Assembly (NCBI RefSeq): GCF_001969445.1
Contig: NZ_CP017297.1
Location: 1,116,001 to 1,180,000 of the forward strand
Length of the DNA stretch: 64,000 nucleotides
From: Brachybacterium sp. P6-10-X1
GTDB lineage: Bacteria > Actinomycetota > Actinomycetes > Actinomycetales > Dermabacteraceae
Reading direction: 5' to 3'
How positions within the stretch are numbered: the stretch's first letter is position 1; each line of letters begins with the position of its first letter. Of this stretch, positions 31,921 through 41,145 are shown one piece after another. Made by a program: the position numbers and the translations under genes. Under the pieces are notes generated by a model. The model searched no databases. It had not been told where the DNA came from and saw nothing but the letters and a program-made list of their open reading frames with translations.

Positions 31921-33034
31921 AGCGGGGACCGAGCCGGCGGGAGCGGGCCTGCTCGATCAGATCCGCGATGAGCTCCGCATAAGGCAGCCCCATGTGCTCC
32001 CACAGCACCGGGAACATGGAGTACGGGGTGAAGCCGGGCATCGTGTTGACCTCGTTGACCACCACGCGTCCCTGGTCGGTGACGAACACGTCCACCCGCG
32101 CCAGACCCTCGAGGCCGAGCACCGTGAAGGCTCGCGAGGCGACCTCGCGGACCTCCTCGAGCACGCGGTCCGGGAGACCGGCCGGCACGTCGATGCTGAC
32201 GGTGCCCTTGCCGAAGTACTTGGCCTCGTAGTCGTAGAAGTCGAGGTCGTCGCCGACGAGCACCTCGCCGGGCACGGTGGTGCGCGGACCGCGCTCGTCG
32301 GATCCCTGGAGCACGCCGCATTCCACCTCCCGCCCGACCACGGCCTCCTCGATGAGCACCTTCGGGTCCTCGGCGAAGGCGGTCTTCATCGCGTGCTCGA
32401 GCTCGTCGGGAGCCTCGACCCGGGTGACGCCGAGACTCGAGCCGGCCCGGGCGGGCTTGATGAACCAGGGCAGGCGGTGGTGTCGGCGCAGATGGTCCCG
32501 GACCTCGTCGGCCCCGTCGGCCCAGCGGTCCTCGTGGACCACGATGCCGGGGGCGCACTCGAGGCCGGCCGCCCGCAGGGACAGCTTGGTGGCGGCCTTG
32601 TCCATGCAGGTCGCCGACGCGAGCACCCCGCTGCCCACGTAGGGGAGATCGAGCATCTCGAGCATGCCCTGGATGGTGCCGTCCTCGCCGTAGGCCCCGT
32701 GCAGCAGCGGCAGCACCACGTCGATCTCCGCCAGATCGATGACCTCCCCGCCGATGACCTGGCGCAGCACGCTGCGCTCTCCCGGCCGGTGCCGAGCCGC
32801 GGGCAGCAGCACCTCGGGACCCTCCGCGGCCACCTCGGGGGCGCGGCCGTCGACCAGGGTCCAGTCCGAGGGGTCGTCGGAGACGTGCACCCAGCGACCC
32901 TCGCGGGTGATGCCGACGGCGGTCACCGCGAAGCGTTCGCGGTCGATCGCGGCGAGGATGCCGCCGGCGGTGACGCACGAGATGCCGTGCTCGCCGCTGC
33001 GGCCGCCGAACAGGAGGGCGACGGAGGTTCTCAT
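31919..33034 (-). CDS. ddl: D-alanine--D-alanine ligase
   Basis: A 371-residue ATP-grasp ligase making the D-Ala-D-Ala dipeptide for peptidoglycan. It shows VALLFGGRSGEHGISCVTAGGIL, LPLLHGAYGEDGTIQGMLEMLDLPYVGSGVLASATCMDK, FIKPARAGSSLGVTRV, the omega-loop region DFYDYEAKYF and RVDVFVTDQGRVVVNEVNTMPGFTPYSMFP. DYEAKY suggests an ordinary D-Ala-D-Ala rather than D-Lac ligase. ATG 33034 follows gpsA by 13 nt in the murA-to-ddl operon. Confidence 0.96.
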   Translation of the reverse strand: MRTSVALLFGGRSGEHGISCVTAGGILAAIDRERFAVTAVGITREGRWVHVSDDPSDWTLVDGRAPEVAAEGPEVLLPAARHRPGERSVLRQVIGGEVIDLAEIDVVLPLLHGAYGEDGTIQGMLEMLDLPYVGSGVLASATCMDKAATKLSLRAAGLECAPGIVVHEDRWADGADEVRDHLRRHHRLPWFIKPARAGSSLGVTRVEAPDELEHAMKTAFAEDPKVLIEEAVVGREVECGVLQGSDERGPRTTVPGEVLVGDDLDFYDYEAKYFGKGTVSIDVPAGLPDRVLEEVREVASRAFTVLGLEGLARVDVFVTDQGRVVVNEVNTMPGFTPYSMFPVLWEHMGLPYAELIADLIEQARSRRLGPR

Positions 33035-33047
33035 GGTCGCAGGGTAG

Positions 33048-34037
33048 TCATTCCGGCCGGACGCCGCGCGCCAGCAGCGCCGTGGTGACCTCGTCGATGC
33101 GGGCATCGTGATCGACGACATCCACCACGGCGGCGGTGATGGGCATGTCGACGCCGAGCCGGGCGGCGAGGTCCGCGACGGCCCGGGCGGTCGCGACGCC
33201 CTCGGCGGTCTGTCCCACCTCCGCGGCGGCGGCGCGCACGTCGAGGCCGTGACCGAGAGCGAGTCCGAGGCGGTGGTTGCGGCTCAGCGGGGAGGCACAG
33301 GTGGCCACCAGGTCGCCCATCCCGGCCAGCCCCGCGAAGGTCTCCGAGCGGCCGCCGAGGGCGACGCCGAGCCGGGAGATCTCCGCCAGGCCCCGGGTGA
33401 TCAGGCTCGCGGTCGTGTTGTCCCCGTGGCCGAGCCCGGTGGCCGCCCCGACGGCGATGGCGATGACGTTCTTGACGGCACCGGCGATCTCGACGCCGAC
33501 CACGTCGATGGAGGTGTAGGTGCGCAGGTAGGGCGCCTGGCACCAGGTCGCCAGCTCGTTGGCGAGCTTCTCGGACCCGGCGGCGACCACGCTCGCGCAG
33601 GGACGGCGCTCGGCGATCTCGGCCGAGAGGTTCGGGCCCGACAGCACCCCGACGAGCTCGGGGTCCGCTCCGCCGGCGCCGATGATGATCTCGCTGATCC
33701 GGGCATCGGTGCCCCGCTCGATCCCCTTGGTCAGGGAGAGGACCGGGACGGGTGGCAGATCCGGCCAGGCGGCGAGGGTGGCCCGCATCGATTGCGCGGG
33801 GATCGCCAGCACGATCCCATCGGCCCCCTCGACGGCCCCGGCCACCGAGGAGGTGGCGTCCACCGTCTCCGGGAGCACCCGGTCGCCGAGATAGGTGCTG
33901 TTGCGGTGCTGCTCGCGGATCTCCTGGGCGACCTCCTCGCGGCGCGCCCAGAGCGTCACCTCGTGGCCGCTGTCGGCGAGGACCTGCGCGAAGGTGGTGC
34001 CCCAGCTGCCGGCACCGAGCACGGTCAGCGCGGTCAT
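33048..34037 (-). CDS. gpsA: Glycerol-3-phosphate dehydrogenase (NAD(P)+)
   Basis: A 329-residue enzyme reducing dihydroxyacetone phosphate to glycerol-3-phosphate for phospholipids. The Rossmann start is LTVLGAGSWGTTFAQVLADSGHEVTLWARR, followed by STYLGDRVLPE, LSLTKGIERGTDARISE, LSGPNLSAEIAERRPCASVV, the active-site GAVKNVIAIAVGAATGLGHGDNTTASLITRGLAEI and MGDLVATC. Its ATG overlaps the plsC stop by 4 nt, coupling acyl acceptor synthesis to acylation. Confidence 0.96.
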   Translation of the reverse strand: MTALTVLGAGSWGTTFAQVLADSGHEVTLWARREEVAQEIREQHRNSTYLGDRVLPETVDATSSVAGAVEGADGIVLAIPAQSMRATLAAWPDLPPVPVLSLTKGIERGTDARISEIIIGAGGADPELVGVLSGPNLSAEIAERRPCASVVAAGSEKLANELATWCQAPYLRTYTSIDVVGVEIAGAVKNVIAIAVGAATGLGHGDNTTASLITRGLAEISRLGVALGGRSETFAGLAGMGDLVATCASPLSRNHRLGLALGHGLDVRAAAAEVGQTAEGVATARAVADLAARLGVDMPITAAVVDVVDHDARIDEVTTALLARGVRPE

Positions 34038-34837
34038 CGCTGCCGCACCGGTCGGAAGCCGGCCTGCGGCCTGCCGATCTCGGGGCGGTGCTCGTCGCCC
34101 CGCGGATCGTGGAGGGCGGCCGGGGGGCGCTCGCCGCGGGTCCGGCCCAGCAGGTCGGCGATCCGGGCCATGAGGTCCGCGGAGACCCGCAGAGCGGCCT
34201 CCTGGGAGGTCTCCCCCTCCTGGCGGGCCACGGTGTAGGGCTCCCCCACACGGATCACGAGGCGGCGCCCCGGGCCGGGGTGCGGGACCGGGGAACCGAC
34301 GGGCCACAGCTTCCGGCCGCCCCAGCTCGCGATCGGCACCAGGGGCGCCCCGGTCTCCAGGGCGAGCCGGGCCGCTCCCGGTCGGGCCTGCATCGGCCAC
34401 AGGTCCGGGTCACGGGTGTAGGTCCCCTCCGGGAAGATCATCAGCAGCTCGCCGCGCCCGAGCGCCTGCCGGGCGTCCTCCAGGGCGTGCCGACCGCGGG
34501 AGGCGGCGCGGCGCACCGGGATCTGGCGGGCCGACCGCAGCGCGGCCCCCAGGACGGGCACGCGGAACATGGCCTCCTTGGCCAGGAAGCGCGGGGCGAT
34601 GCCGGAGGCCTGCAGCAGATGGCCGTAGGCGAAGGCGTCGACCGGCCCCAGATGGTTCCCGCAGGCGAGGGCGGCCCCGGTCGCCGGGAGATTCTCGGCA
34701 CCGATCCAGGTGGGCCTGGTCAGCAGCCGCAGCAGCGGGCGCAGCGCGAGCTGGGCGAGATCGATCACGGCCCCGGCCCGCCGCGGGACCGGCCGGGCGC
34801 CGCCCACGTCCCAGCTGCGCAGCAGCGGCGTGGTCAC
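34034..34837 (-). CDS. plsC: Lysophospholipid acyltransferase (PlsC family)
   Basis: A 267-residue membrane-associated acyltransferase, probably making phosphatidic acid from lysophosphatidate. The catalytic block is CGNHLGPVDAF (HX4D), followed by LAKEAMFRVPVLG, RGRHALEDARQAL, LMIFPEGTYTRDPDLWPMQARPGAARLALETGAPLVPI. The GTG start at 34837 overlaps the preceding stop (GTGA). It stands between the DUF2867-like gene and gpsA, a typical actinobacterial order. Confidence 0.92.
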   Translation of the reverse strand: MTTPLLRSWDVGGARPVPRRAGAVIDLAQLALRPLLRLLTRPTWIGAENLPATGAALACGNHLGPVDAFAYGHLLQASGIAPRFLAKEAMFRVPVLGAALRSARQIPVRRAASRGRHALEDARQALGRGELLMIFPEGTYTRDPDLWPMQARPGAARLALETGAPLVPIASWGGRKLWPVGSPVPHPGPGRRLVIRVGEPYTVARQEGETSQEAALRVSADLMARIADLLGRTRGERPPAALHDPRGDEHRPEIGRPQAGFRPVRQR

Positions 34838-35391
34838 CGGGAGGCGGAGGACGAACGGCCGAGGGCCTTGCGGGTCGCCTGGCCCGTCACGGATCGCACC
34901 GACGGGCCGGGGATCGAAGCGCGACGCCTCAGCGTCGTGGGGGCGCGCCGGGCCAGGGTGTTCACGGCGGCGGCGTGCATCAGCCGGCGCGGGCCGAAGG
35001 CGAGCCGGCCCCGCACCGACCGGTACCTCACGGCGGTCGTGACCTGCAGCAGCTCCCCGCCGGGCAGCAGCGCCACCCCGATGCGGATGCGCAGATTCGC
35101 GTCGTCGTCGATGATCAGCGCCTCGGAGCCGACCACCTCGTCGGCCACGTACTCCTTCTCCGGCGGCGGCACCATGTCGAACAGGCGGATCGCCTCATCG
35201 CGCAGGGCACGCACGCCCCGCTTGGACAGAGGGGTGTTCTCGTGCGAGAAGATCGCGTCGGCCCAGACCCGGGGATCCGGCTCGTCGACGCCGCCGGTCG
35301 GGACGATGACCACGTCGCAGTAATCCGGGATCGGGATGTCGCGCAGCGCCAGCGAGCTGCCGACCGTCGGGGGCGTGACGTCCTCGTCCAT
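34834..35391 (-). CDS. DUF2867-like protein
   Basis: A 185-residue protein that looks like DUF2867 (AVRYRSVRGRLAFGPRRLMHAAAVNTLARRA near the end; LRDEAIRLFDMVPPPEKEY in the middle), a family of uncertain function. There are no membrane segments. The C-terminus is a basic Ser/Arg/Thr tail. It is packed between murA (2-nt gap) and plsC (4-nt overlap), so it is constitutively expressed with envelope genes. The family assignment is from memory. Confidence 0.75.
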   Translation of the reverse strand: MDEDVTPPTVGSSLALRDIPIPDYCDVVIVPTGGVDEPDPRVWADAIFSHENTPLSKRGVRALRDEAIRLFDMVPPPEKEYVADEVVGSEALIIDDDANLRIRIGVALLPGGELLQVTTAVRYRSVRGRLAFGPRRLMHAAAVNTLARRAPTTLRRRASIPGPSVRSVTGQATRKALGRSSSASR

Positions 35392-35393
35392 CC

Positions 35394-36710
35394 TCAGTCC
35401 TCCCAGTAGTCGGCGCCGAGCGCCGTGAGCTTCTCACGGAACGACTCGTAGCCGCGGTCGATCAGATCGATGCCCCGGATGGTCGAGATCCCCTCGGCGC
35501 CGAGCGCCGCGATCAGGTAGGAGAAGCCGCCGCGCAGATCCGGAACGGTGATGTCGGCGCCGTGGAGCGTCTTGGGGCCGGAGATCACGGCGGAGTGGTT
35601 GTAGTTGCTGCGGCCGAAGCGGCAGCTCGATCCGCCCAGGCACTCCCGGTAGACCTGTGTATGGGCGCCCATCTCGTTCAACGCCGAGGTGAAGCCCAGG
35701 CGGTTCTCGTACACCGTCTCGTGGATGATGGAGATGCCGTCCGCCTGGGTCAGGGCCACCACCAACGGCTGCTGCCAGTCGGTCATCAGCCCCGGGTGGA
35801 CGTCGGTCTCGACCGCGATCGCCCGCAGCGGCGTGCCCGGGTGGTGGAAACGGATCCCGGCCTCGGTGATGTCCATCCCGCCGCCGATCTTGCGGAAGGT
35901 GTTCAAGAAGGTCGCCATCGGCTTCTGCTGGGCGCCCCGCACCATCACCGATCCCCGGGTGACCAGGGCCGCGCAGGCCCAGGACGCGGCCTCGATGCGG
36001 TCGGGCAGGGCCATGTGCTCGTAGCCGCCGAGCCGGTCGACGCCCTCGACGGTGATGGTGCGGTCGGTCTGCAGGGAGATGAGCGCGCCCATCTTCTGCA
36101 GGACCGCGATGAGGTCCTCGATCTCCGGCTCGACCGCGGCGTTGGTGAGCTCGGTGACGCCCTGGGCGCGCACCGCGGTCAGCAGCACCTGCTCGGTGGC
36201 GCCGACGCTCGGGTACTCCAGGTGGATCTTGGTGCCGTGCAGGCCACGGGGCGCGGTGATGTAGATGCCCATCTCGCGCTTGTCGACCACGGCACCGAAG
36301 TTCCGCAGGACGTCGAGGTGGTAATTGATGGGACGGTCCCCGATCCGGCAGCCGCCGAGGTCGGGGATGATCGCCTCGCCGAGGCGGTGCAGCAGCGGGC
36401 CGCAGAACAGGATCGGTATGCGGGAGCTGCCGGCATGGGCGTCGATGTCGGCCACGTGGGCGCGCTCGACGTTCGAGGGGTCCATCCGCAGGGTGCCGCC
36501 GGCGACGTCGCGCTCGACCTTGACCCCGTGGATCGCCAGGAGCTCGGAGACGATCCGCACATCGCTGATGTCCGGGACCGAGTCGAGCACGCTCGGACCC
36601 TCCCCCAGCAGGGACGCGACCATCGCCTTGGAGACGAGGTTCTTCGCCCCGCGGACGGTGATCTCACCGTCGAGGGGCCGACCTCCGCGCACGTGGAATG
36701 TCGAACTCAT
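35394..36710 (-). CDS. murA: UDP-GlcNAc 1-carboxyvinyltransferase
   Basis: A 438-residue enzyme performing the first committed step of peptidoglycan synthesis, transferring enolpyruvate to UDP-GlcNAc. It begins FHVRGGRPLDGEITVRGAKNLVSKAMVASLLGEG. The catalytic cysteine is present in IIPDLGGCRIGDRPINYHLD, so fosfomycin sensitivity at this residue is expected. It ends DLRGGFSYLIAALGAEGISTIRGIDLIDRGYESF. ATG 36710 starts MSSTFHVRGG. It heads a tight run murA-DUF2867-plsC-gpsA-ddl joining cell-wall and phospholipid synthesis. Confidence 0.96.
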   Translation of the reverse strand: MSSTFHVRGGRPLDGEITVRGAKNLVSKAMVASLLGEGPSVLDSVPDISDVRIVSELLAIHGVKVERDVAGGTLRMDPSNVERAHVADIDAHAGSSRIPILFCGPLLHRLGEAIIPDLGGCRIGDRPINYHLDVLRNFGAVVDKREMGIYITAPRGLHGTKIHLEYPSVGATEQVLLTAVRAQGVTELTNAAVEPEIEDLIAVLQKMGALISLQTDRTITVEGVDRLGGYEHMALPDRIEAASWACAALVTRGSVMVRGAQQKPMATFLNTFRKIGGGMDITEAGIRFHHPGTPLRAIAVETDVHPGLMTDWQQPLVVALTQADGISIIHETVYENRLGFTSALNEMGAHTQVYRECLGGSSCRFGRSNYNHSAVISGPKTLHGADITVPDLRGGFSYLIAALGAEGISTIRGIDLIDRGYESFREKLTALGADYWED

Positions 36711-36829
36711 AGTGTCCTTGCCTCGCTGGACAGGCGTCCAGGACGCCCGCTGCCATCGACTCACCATACCGGAGCGGCCGGAGGACCATCGCCATACCTC
36801 CCCTGGTCGCGGTGACCCTCGGGGCGGGG

Positions 36830-37450
36830 TCAGCGGGTCTCGGCCGTGCGTGCCGGAAGGGTCTTCGGAAGCCAGGACGGGCGGGCCGCCTCGAAGTCGG
36901 TGATCGCCTGTTCATGGCGCAGGGTGAGACCGATGTCGTCCAGGCCCTCCATGAGACGCCAGCGGGTGTAGTCGTCGATGTCGAAGCGGAAGACAGCCCC
37001 GGCTGCGCCCGCATGGGCCTGGCGGTTCTCGAGATCGACGGTCACCTCGGTGCCGGGTTCCTCCTCGAGGATCTTCCACAGCTGCTCGAGGTCGTCCTCG
37101 GACAGGACACCGGCGACGAGCCCCTGCTTGCCCGCGTTGCCCCGGAAGATGTCCGCGAAGCGGCTCGAGAGCACGGCCTGGAAGCCGTAGTCGCGCAGTG
37201 CCCACACGGCGTGCTCGCGGGAGGAACCGGTGCCGAAGTCGGGGCCCGCGACCAGCACGGATCCCTTCGCGTACGCGGGCCGGTTCAGCACGAAGTCGGG
37301 ATCGTTCGTGCGCCAGGCGTGGAACAGGCCGTCGTCGAACCCGGTCTTGGTGACGCGCTTGAGGTAGACGGCGGGGATGATCTGGTCGGTGTCGACATTG
37401 CTGCGACGCAGCGGGACACCGATGCCGGTATGGGTGGTGAAGGCTTCCAT
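36830..37450 (-). CDS. leuD: 3-isopropylmalate dehydratase small subunit
   Basis: A 206-residue LeuD, partner of LeuC in isomerising 2- to 3-isopropylmalate in leucine synthesis. It shows [74 protein letters not shown] (swivel domain) and [25 protein letters not shown]. It starts 14 nt after leuC. The 119-bp gap to murA on the right holds no gene. Confidence 0.96.
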   Translation of the reverse strand: MEAFTTHTGIGVPLRRSNVDTDQIIPAVYLKRVTKTGFDDGLFHAWRTNDPDFVLNRPAYAKGSVLVAGPDFGTGSSREHAVWALRDYGFQAVLSSRFADIFRGNAGKQGLVAGVLSEDDLEQLWKILEEEPGTEVTVDLENRQAHAGAAGAVFRFDIDDYTRWRLMEGLDDIGLTLRHEQAITDFEAARPSWLPKTLPARTAETR

Positions 37451-37464
37451 CGGGATGCTCCTGA

Positions 37465-38904
37465 TCAGGCGACGGGCTGGAGGTCGGAGGGCGCGGTCGG
37501 CGCACCGAGGTCCGACGGGGAGGACAGCGTCCCGCGCACCGCGGTGGCGGCGGCCACCACCGGTGAGACCAGGTGGGTGCGACCGCCCTTGCCCTGGCGC
37601 CCCTCGAAGTTGCGGTTGGAGGTGGACGCTGCGCGTTCGCCGGGGGCCAGCTGGTCCGGGTTCATGCCCAGGCACATGGAGCAGCCTGCCTGGCGCCACT
37701 CGGCGCCGAAGTCGAGGAAGATCTGGTCGAGGCCCTCCTGCTCGGCCTGGACACGCACGCGGGCCGAGCCGGGCACCACCATGACGCGCACGTCGGGGTG
37801 CTTTCGGCGGCCCTCCAGCACGGAGGCGAAGGCGCGCAGGTCCTCGATGCGGCCGTTGGTGCACGAGCCCATGAACACGGTGTCGACCCTGATGTCCTTC
37901 AGCGGGGTGCCGGGCACGAGGTCCATGTACTCCAAGGCGTTCTCGGCGGCGACGCGGGCGTTGTCGTCGGTGAAGTCCTCGGGGGCGGGGACTGCGGCCG
38001 ACAGCGGCAGGCCCTGACCGGGGTTGGTGCCCCAGGTGACGAAGGGCTCGAGCTCGTCGGCGTCGATGACGACCTCGGCGTCGAAGGTCGCGTCCTCCTC
38101 GGTGCGCAGGGCCTTCCAGGAGGCGACGGCCTCGTCCCAGTCCTTGCCGACCGGAGCGTGCGGACGACCCCGGACGTACTCGATGGTGGTCTCGTCGGGC
38201 GCGATCATGCCCGCGCGGGCGCCGGCTTCGATGGACATGTTGCAGATGGTCATCCGGCCCTCCATGGAGAGCGACCGGATCGCTTCGCCGCGGTACTCGA
38301 GCACATAGCCCGCACCGCCGCCCGTGCCGATCTTCGCGATCACGGCGAGGATGATGTCCTTCGCGGTCACGCCCGGCTTCAGGGTGCCGTCCACGGTGAT
38401 CGCCATGGTCTTGAAGGGGGTCAGCGGCAGGGTCTGGGTGGCGAGCACGTGCTCGACCTCGCTGGTGCCGATGCCGAAGGCCAGCGCGCCGAAGGCACCG
38501 TGGGTCGAGGTGTGGGAGTCGCCGCACACGACGGTGATGCCGGGCATGGTCAGCCCCAGCTGCGGGCCGACCACATGGACGATGCCCTGGTCCTTGTCGC
38601 CGAGGCTGTGGATGCGCACGCCGAACTCCTCGGCGTTGCGGCGCAGGGTGTCGATCTGGGTGCGCGAGGTGAGATCCGCGATCGGCTTCTCGATGTCGAT
38701 CGTGGGCGTGTTGTGGTCCTCGGTGGCCAGGGTCTGGTCCAGGCGGCGCGGGGTACGGCCCTCCTGGCGGAGCCCGTCGAAGGCCTGCGGGCTGGTCACC
38801 TCGTGCAGGAGCTGGAGGTCGATGTACAGCAGGTCCGGTTCGCCGTTCTCACCCCGGCGCACCACGTGGTCCGCCCACACCTTCTCCGCGAGGGTCCCCG
38901 CCAT
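37465..38904 (-). CDS. leuC: 3-isopropylmalate dehydratase large subunit
   Basis: A 479-residue [4Fe-4S] aconitase-family subunit. Cluster cysteines lie in [10 protein letters not shown] and in [10 protein letters not shown]. Other hallmarks are [52 protein letters not shown] and [25 protein letters not shown] 38904 is preceded by AGGGAAGG. The gene is divergent from an IclR-type regulator; two palindromes and a leader hairpin lie between them. Expression is probably leucine-responsive. Confidence 0.96.
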   Translation of the reverse strand: MAGTLAEKVWADHVVRRGENGEPDLLYIDLQLLHEVTSPQAFDGLRQEGRTPRRLDQTLATEDHNTPTIDIEKPIADLTSRTQIDTLRRNAEEFGVRIHSLGDKDQGIVHVVGPQLGLTMPGITVVCGDSHTSTHGAFGALAFGIGTSEVEHVLATQTLPLTPFKTMAITVDGTLKPGVTAKDIILAVIAKIGTGGGAGYVLEYRGEAIRSLSMEGRMTICNMSIEAGARAGMIAPDETTIEYVRGRPHAPVGKDWDEAVASWKALRTEEDATFDAEVVIDADELEPFVTWGTNPGQGLPLSAAVPAPEDFTDDNARVAAENALEYMDLVPGTPLKDIRVDTVFMGSCTNGRIEDLRAFASVLEGRRKHPDVRVMVVPGSARVRVQAEQEGLDQIFLDFGAEWRQAGCSMCLGMNPDQLAPGERAASTSNRNFEGRQGKGGRTHLVSPVVAAATAVRGTLSSPSDLGAPTAPSDLQPVA

Positions 38905-38918
38905 GTCGATCCTTCCCT

Positions 38919-38937
38919 GCGCCCCTCGTGGGGGCGC
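38919..38937 (-). promoter_or_regulatory. leuC leader hairpin
   Basis: On the leuC transcript GCGCCCC-CACGA-GGGGCGC folds as a 7-bp GC stem immediately before the Shine-Dalgarno AGGGAAGG. Being this close it could limit ribosome access or pause transcription. No leucine-rich leader peptide was recognised. Confidence 0.45.
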
Positions 38938-39003
38938 GTGCCGTCGACGCCCCGGGACGGGACATCTGCATGCTGATCCGCGCTCGGGGTACGAGCACGG
39001 CAC

Positions 39004-39025
39004 CATCGTGGGCCGGTCCACGATG
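39004..39025. promoter_or_regulatory. Palindrome 1, leuC/IclR intergenic
   Basis: CATCGTGG-N6-CCACGATG is a perfect 8-6-8 inverted repeat in the divergent region between leuC and the IclR-type gene. The flanking GACGC-ACTT-GCGTC (39027-39040) is another short palindrome. Either may be an operator. Confidence 0.5.
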
Positions 39026-39037
39026 CGACGCACTTGC

Positions 39038-39054
39038 GTCTCACCAAATAAGAC
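39038..39054. promoter_or_regulatory. IclR-type operator candidate
   Basis: GTCTCA-CCAAA-TAAGAC is a 6-5-6 near-palindrome (one mismatch) 14 bp before the regulator's ATG. It resembles, from memory, the TCTCA-N5-TGAGA type of site attributed to LtbR/NdgR-like leucine regulators of actinobacteria. It is therefore the best candidate for autoregulation and control of leuCD. Confidence 0.55.
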
Positions 39055-39068
39055 GGCAGTATCGGTGC

Positions 39069-39803
39069 ATGGACAAGATCACGGAGGAGAACGGCAGCGG
39101 CGTCGGCGTGCTCGACAAGGCGGCCGTCGTGCTCGGAGCCCTGGAGGCCGGGCCCGCGACCCTGGCCCAGCTCGTGCAGTCGACCGGCCTGGCCCGCCCC
39201 ACCGCGCATCGCCTGGCGGTGGCGCTGGAGTATCACCACCTGGTCACCCGTGACATGCAAGGCCGATTCATCCTGGGCCCGCGTCTGGGTGAGCTGGCCG
39301 CCGCCGCGGGTGAGGATCGGCTCCTAGCCGCCGCCGGCCCGGTGCTGGCCGCCCTGCGGGACCACACCGGGGAGTCCGCGCAGCTCTACCGCCGCCAGGG
39401 TGACCACCGCATCTGCGTGGCCGCCGCCGAGCGTCCGATCGGCCTGCGCGACTCCGTACCGCTGGGGTCCGCGTTGACCATGCGGGCCGGCTCCGCGGCA
39501 CAGATCCTGCTGGCCTGGGAGGAACCGGACCGCCTGCACCGCGGGCTGCTCGGCGCCCGCTTCACCGCCACTCAGCTCTCGGCGGTGCGCCGTCGCGGCT
39601 GGGCGCAGTCCATCGGCGAGCGGGAGCCGGGCGTGGGCTCCGTCTCCTCCCCGGTGCGCGGCCCCAACGGCCGGGTCGTCGCGGCGCTGAGCATCTCCGG
39701 GCCGATCGAGCGCATCACCCGGCAGCCCGGGCGCCTGCACGCGGCCTCCGTCATGAGCTCGGCGAACCACCTCACGGAGCTTCTGCGCCGCGCCGGCGCC
39801 TGA
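39069..39803 (+). CDS. IclR family regulator (LtbR/NdgR-like)
   Basis: A 244-residue IclR-type regulator. The N-terminal winged helix has [49 protein letters not shown]. The C-terminal effector domain contains [61 protein letters not shown] and [15 protein letters not shown]. Position divergent to leuCD is diagnostic of LtbR (Corynebacterium) and NdgR (Streptomyces), regulators of leucine and other amino-acid synthesis genes. It converges with the universal stress protein gene 45 bp away. Confidence 0.9.
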   Translation: MDKITEENGSGVGVLDKAAVVLGALEAGPATLAQLVQSTGLARPTAHRLAVALEYHHLVTRDMQGRFILGPRLGELAAAAGEDRLLAAAGPVLAALRDHTGESAQLYRRQGDHRICVAAAERPIGLRDSVPLGSALTMRAGSAAQILLAWEEPDRLHRGLLGARFTATQLSAVRRRGWAQSIGEREPGVGSVSSPVRGPNGRVVAALSISGPIERITRQPGRLHAASVMSSANHLTELLRRAGA

Positions 39804-39848
39804 GACGCCGTATCGCACGGCCCGGTCCGGTGCGGTGCCGCGACCAGG

Positions 39849-40688
39849 TCACTCCCGTTCGATCCAGACCGGGGTGTTGGCGAAGCGGAGCACCGTGACC
39901 AGCTGTCGCGGCGCGGCGGCCGGCTTGTCCGGTCCGTGGACCCGCTCCCCCGCGACCACCATGAGCGAGGCGTCCTCGCTGGCATGGACGAGCTCCTTGG
40001 CCGTGCCCGAGGCGGCGATGGTGACATCGCGGACGACGACGCCGGGATGGGACAGAGCGATCTGCTCCGCGGTGCGGGCGCGGATCGCTTCGGCCTCCTC
40101 CGGGCTGGTCTCGGCACGCACCACGAGATGGATGTCCCGTTCGTAGGCTTCGCCGAGGTCCGCCGCGCGAGTGACGACCTCGGTGGCCGTCTCGTGATGG
40201 ACCAGACCGATCGCCCCCTCGTGGTCGATGTCCCCGCGCACCACGACCACCGGGCAGTGCGAGCGGGCGGCCAGGGCGAGGGACTTGGACCCGACGATGA
40301 GGGTCAGCAGACGGCCGAGCCCCCGTCCGCCGACCACGATCACGTCGGACTCCGCACTGGCCTCGACCAGCACGGGCACGGCGTTGCCGTCGACGATCTC
40401 GGAGGTGATCGGCAGCTCGGGGTCGCCCTCGCGGGCGATCTCGAGGGCGTCGCGGATGAGACTGTGGGCCGCATTGCGGATGCCGGATCCGGTCATCCCG
40501 GGGATCGGGTCGGTGTTCACATCGAGTTCGGTCCACATGAAGGCGTGGATCAGGTGGAGGGTCCCGCCGACCCTTCGCGCATGGCGGGCCGCCCAGCGGA
40601 CGGCGAGATCGGACTCATCGGCATCGAAGACGCCCACGGTGATCCGCGGCGTCGTGCTCCGGGGCGACTGCGGTGTGGCGTGCGTCAT
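39849..40688 (-). CDS. Tandem universal stress protein
   Basis: A 279-residue protein with two UspA-like domains. Domain 1 starts ITVGVFDADESDLAVRWAARHARRVGGTLHLIHAF and has the ATP-binding type motif VVGGRGLGRLLTLIVGSKSLALAARSHCPVVVVRG. Domain 2 is shorter and degenerate (AIGLVHHETATEVVTRAADLGEAYERDIHLVV, ASLMVVAGERVHGP). Tandem Usps are prominent in the hypoxia response of mycobacteria. I saw no DosR-type box in the short space upstream, which is shared with the tRNA terminator. Confidence 0.9.
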   Translation of the reverse strand: MTHATPQSPRSTTPRITVGVFDADESDLAVRWAARHARRVGGTLHLIHAFMWTELDVNTDPIPGMTGSGIRNAAHSLIRDALEIAREGDPELPITSEIVDGNAVPVLVEASAESDVIVVGGRGLGRLLTLIVGSKSLALAARSHCPVVVVRGDIDHEGAIGLVHHETATEVVTRAADLGEAYERDIHLVVRAETSPEEAEAIRARTAEQIALSHPGVVVRDVTIAASGTAKELVHASEDASLMVVAGERVHGPDKPAAAPRQLVTVLRFANTPVWIERE

Positions 40689-40735
40689 GTCACGACGATA
40701 CTCCGTGACGGCGCGTCGGGGCAGAGAAACAGAAA

Positions 40736-40764
40736 AGGAGCCGATGCCTGTGGCATCGGCTCCT
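40736..40764 (-). terminator. tRNA operon terminator
   Basis: A perfect 13-bp stem (AGGAGCCGATGCC with GGCATCGGCTCCT, 3-nt loop) lies 5 nt beyond the second tRNA-Glu. Read on the minus strand it is followed by TTTCTGTTTCTC, a good U-rich tail. It is the clearest intrinsic terminator in the window. Confidence 0.88.
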
Positions 40765-40769
40765 GTCCG

Positions 40770-40842
40770 TACCCCGTACCGGATTTGAACCGGTGTTACC
40801 GCCGTGAGAGGGCGACGTCCTGGGCCGCTAGACGAACGGGGC
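40770..40842 (-). tRNA. tRNA-Glu(CTC)
   Basis: A 73-nt cloverleaf. Acceptor GCCCCGT pairs with ACGGGGT (terminal G-U), the anticodon loop is CTCTCAC with anticodon CTC, and the T-arm is ACCGG-TTCAAAT-CCGGT; discriminator A. CCA is not encoded. Identical to the copy at 40871-40943. Confidence 0.95.
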
Positions 40843-40847
40843 CCGCA

Positions 40848-40865
40848 CGAGAACCTCAGTTCTCG
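40848..40865 (-). promoter_or_regulatory. Hairpin between the two tRNA-Glu genes
   Basis: CGAGAAC-CTCA-GTTCTCG is a perfect 7-bp stem with a 4-nt loop in the 28-bp spacer. It is probably a processing signal in the tri-cistronic tRNA precursor, or a weak attenuator limiting the distal copy. Confidence 0.55.
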
Positions 40866-40870
40866 CGTCG

Positions 40871-40943
40871 TACCCCGTACCGGATTTGAACCGGTGTTAC
40901 CGCCGTGAGAGGGCGACGTCCTGGGCCGCTAGACGAACGGGGC
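40871..40943 (-). tRNA. tRNA-Glu(CTC), second copy
   Basis: A 73-nt sequence identical over its whole length to the copy at 40770-40842, with unrelated flanks, indicating tandem gene duplication kept uniform by conversion or recent origin. It follows tRNA-Gln in the same transcription unit. Confidence 0.95.
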
Positions 40944-40977
40944 GCGGACTGCACGACGTCCGAGACGTGATGCAGAG

Positions 40978-41049
40978 CTGGGGTACCAGGACTCGAACCT
41001 AGAACGACGGTACCAGAAACCGCTGTGTTGCCAATTACACCATACCCCA
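40978..41049 (-). tRNA. tRNA-Gln(CTG)
   Basis: A 72-nt cloverleaf. Acceptor TGGGGTA pairs with TACCCCA, discriminator G, anticodon loop TTCTGGT with anticodon CTG. It is first of three tRNAs under one promoter. If this organism uses the transamidation route, it would be mischarged by the GltX encoded next to it and corrected by GatCAB. Confidence 0.95.
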
Positions 41050-41145
41050 TGGTGACAGTACGTTTTCCATGTCCCGTTCCGAATCGTTCCCCGGTGGTTC
41101 CCGAGGGCTTTTCGGACTGTTCCGCAGTTGCCGTACCGAGGTAAG

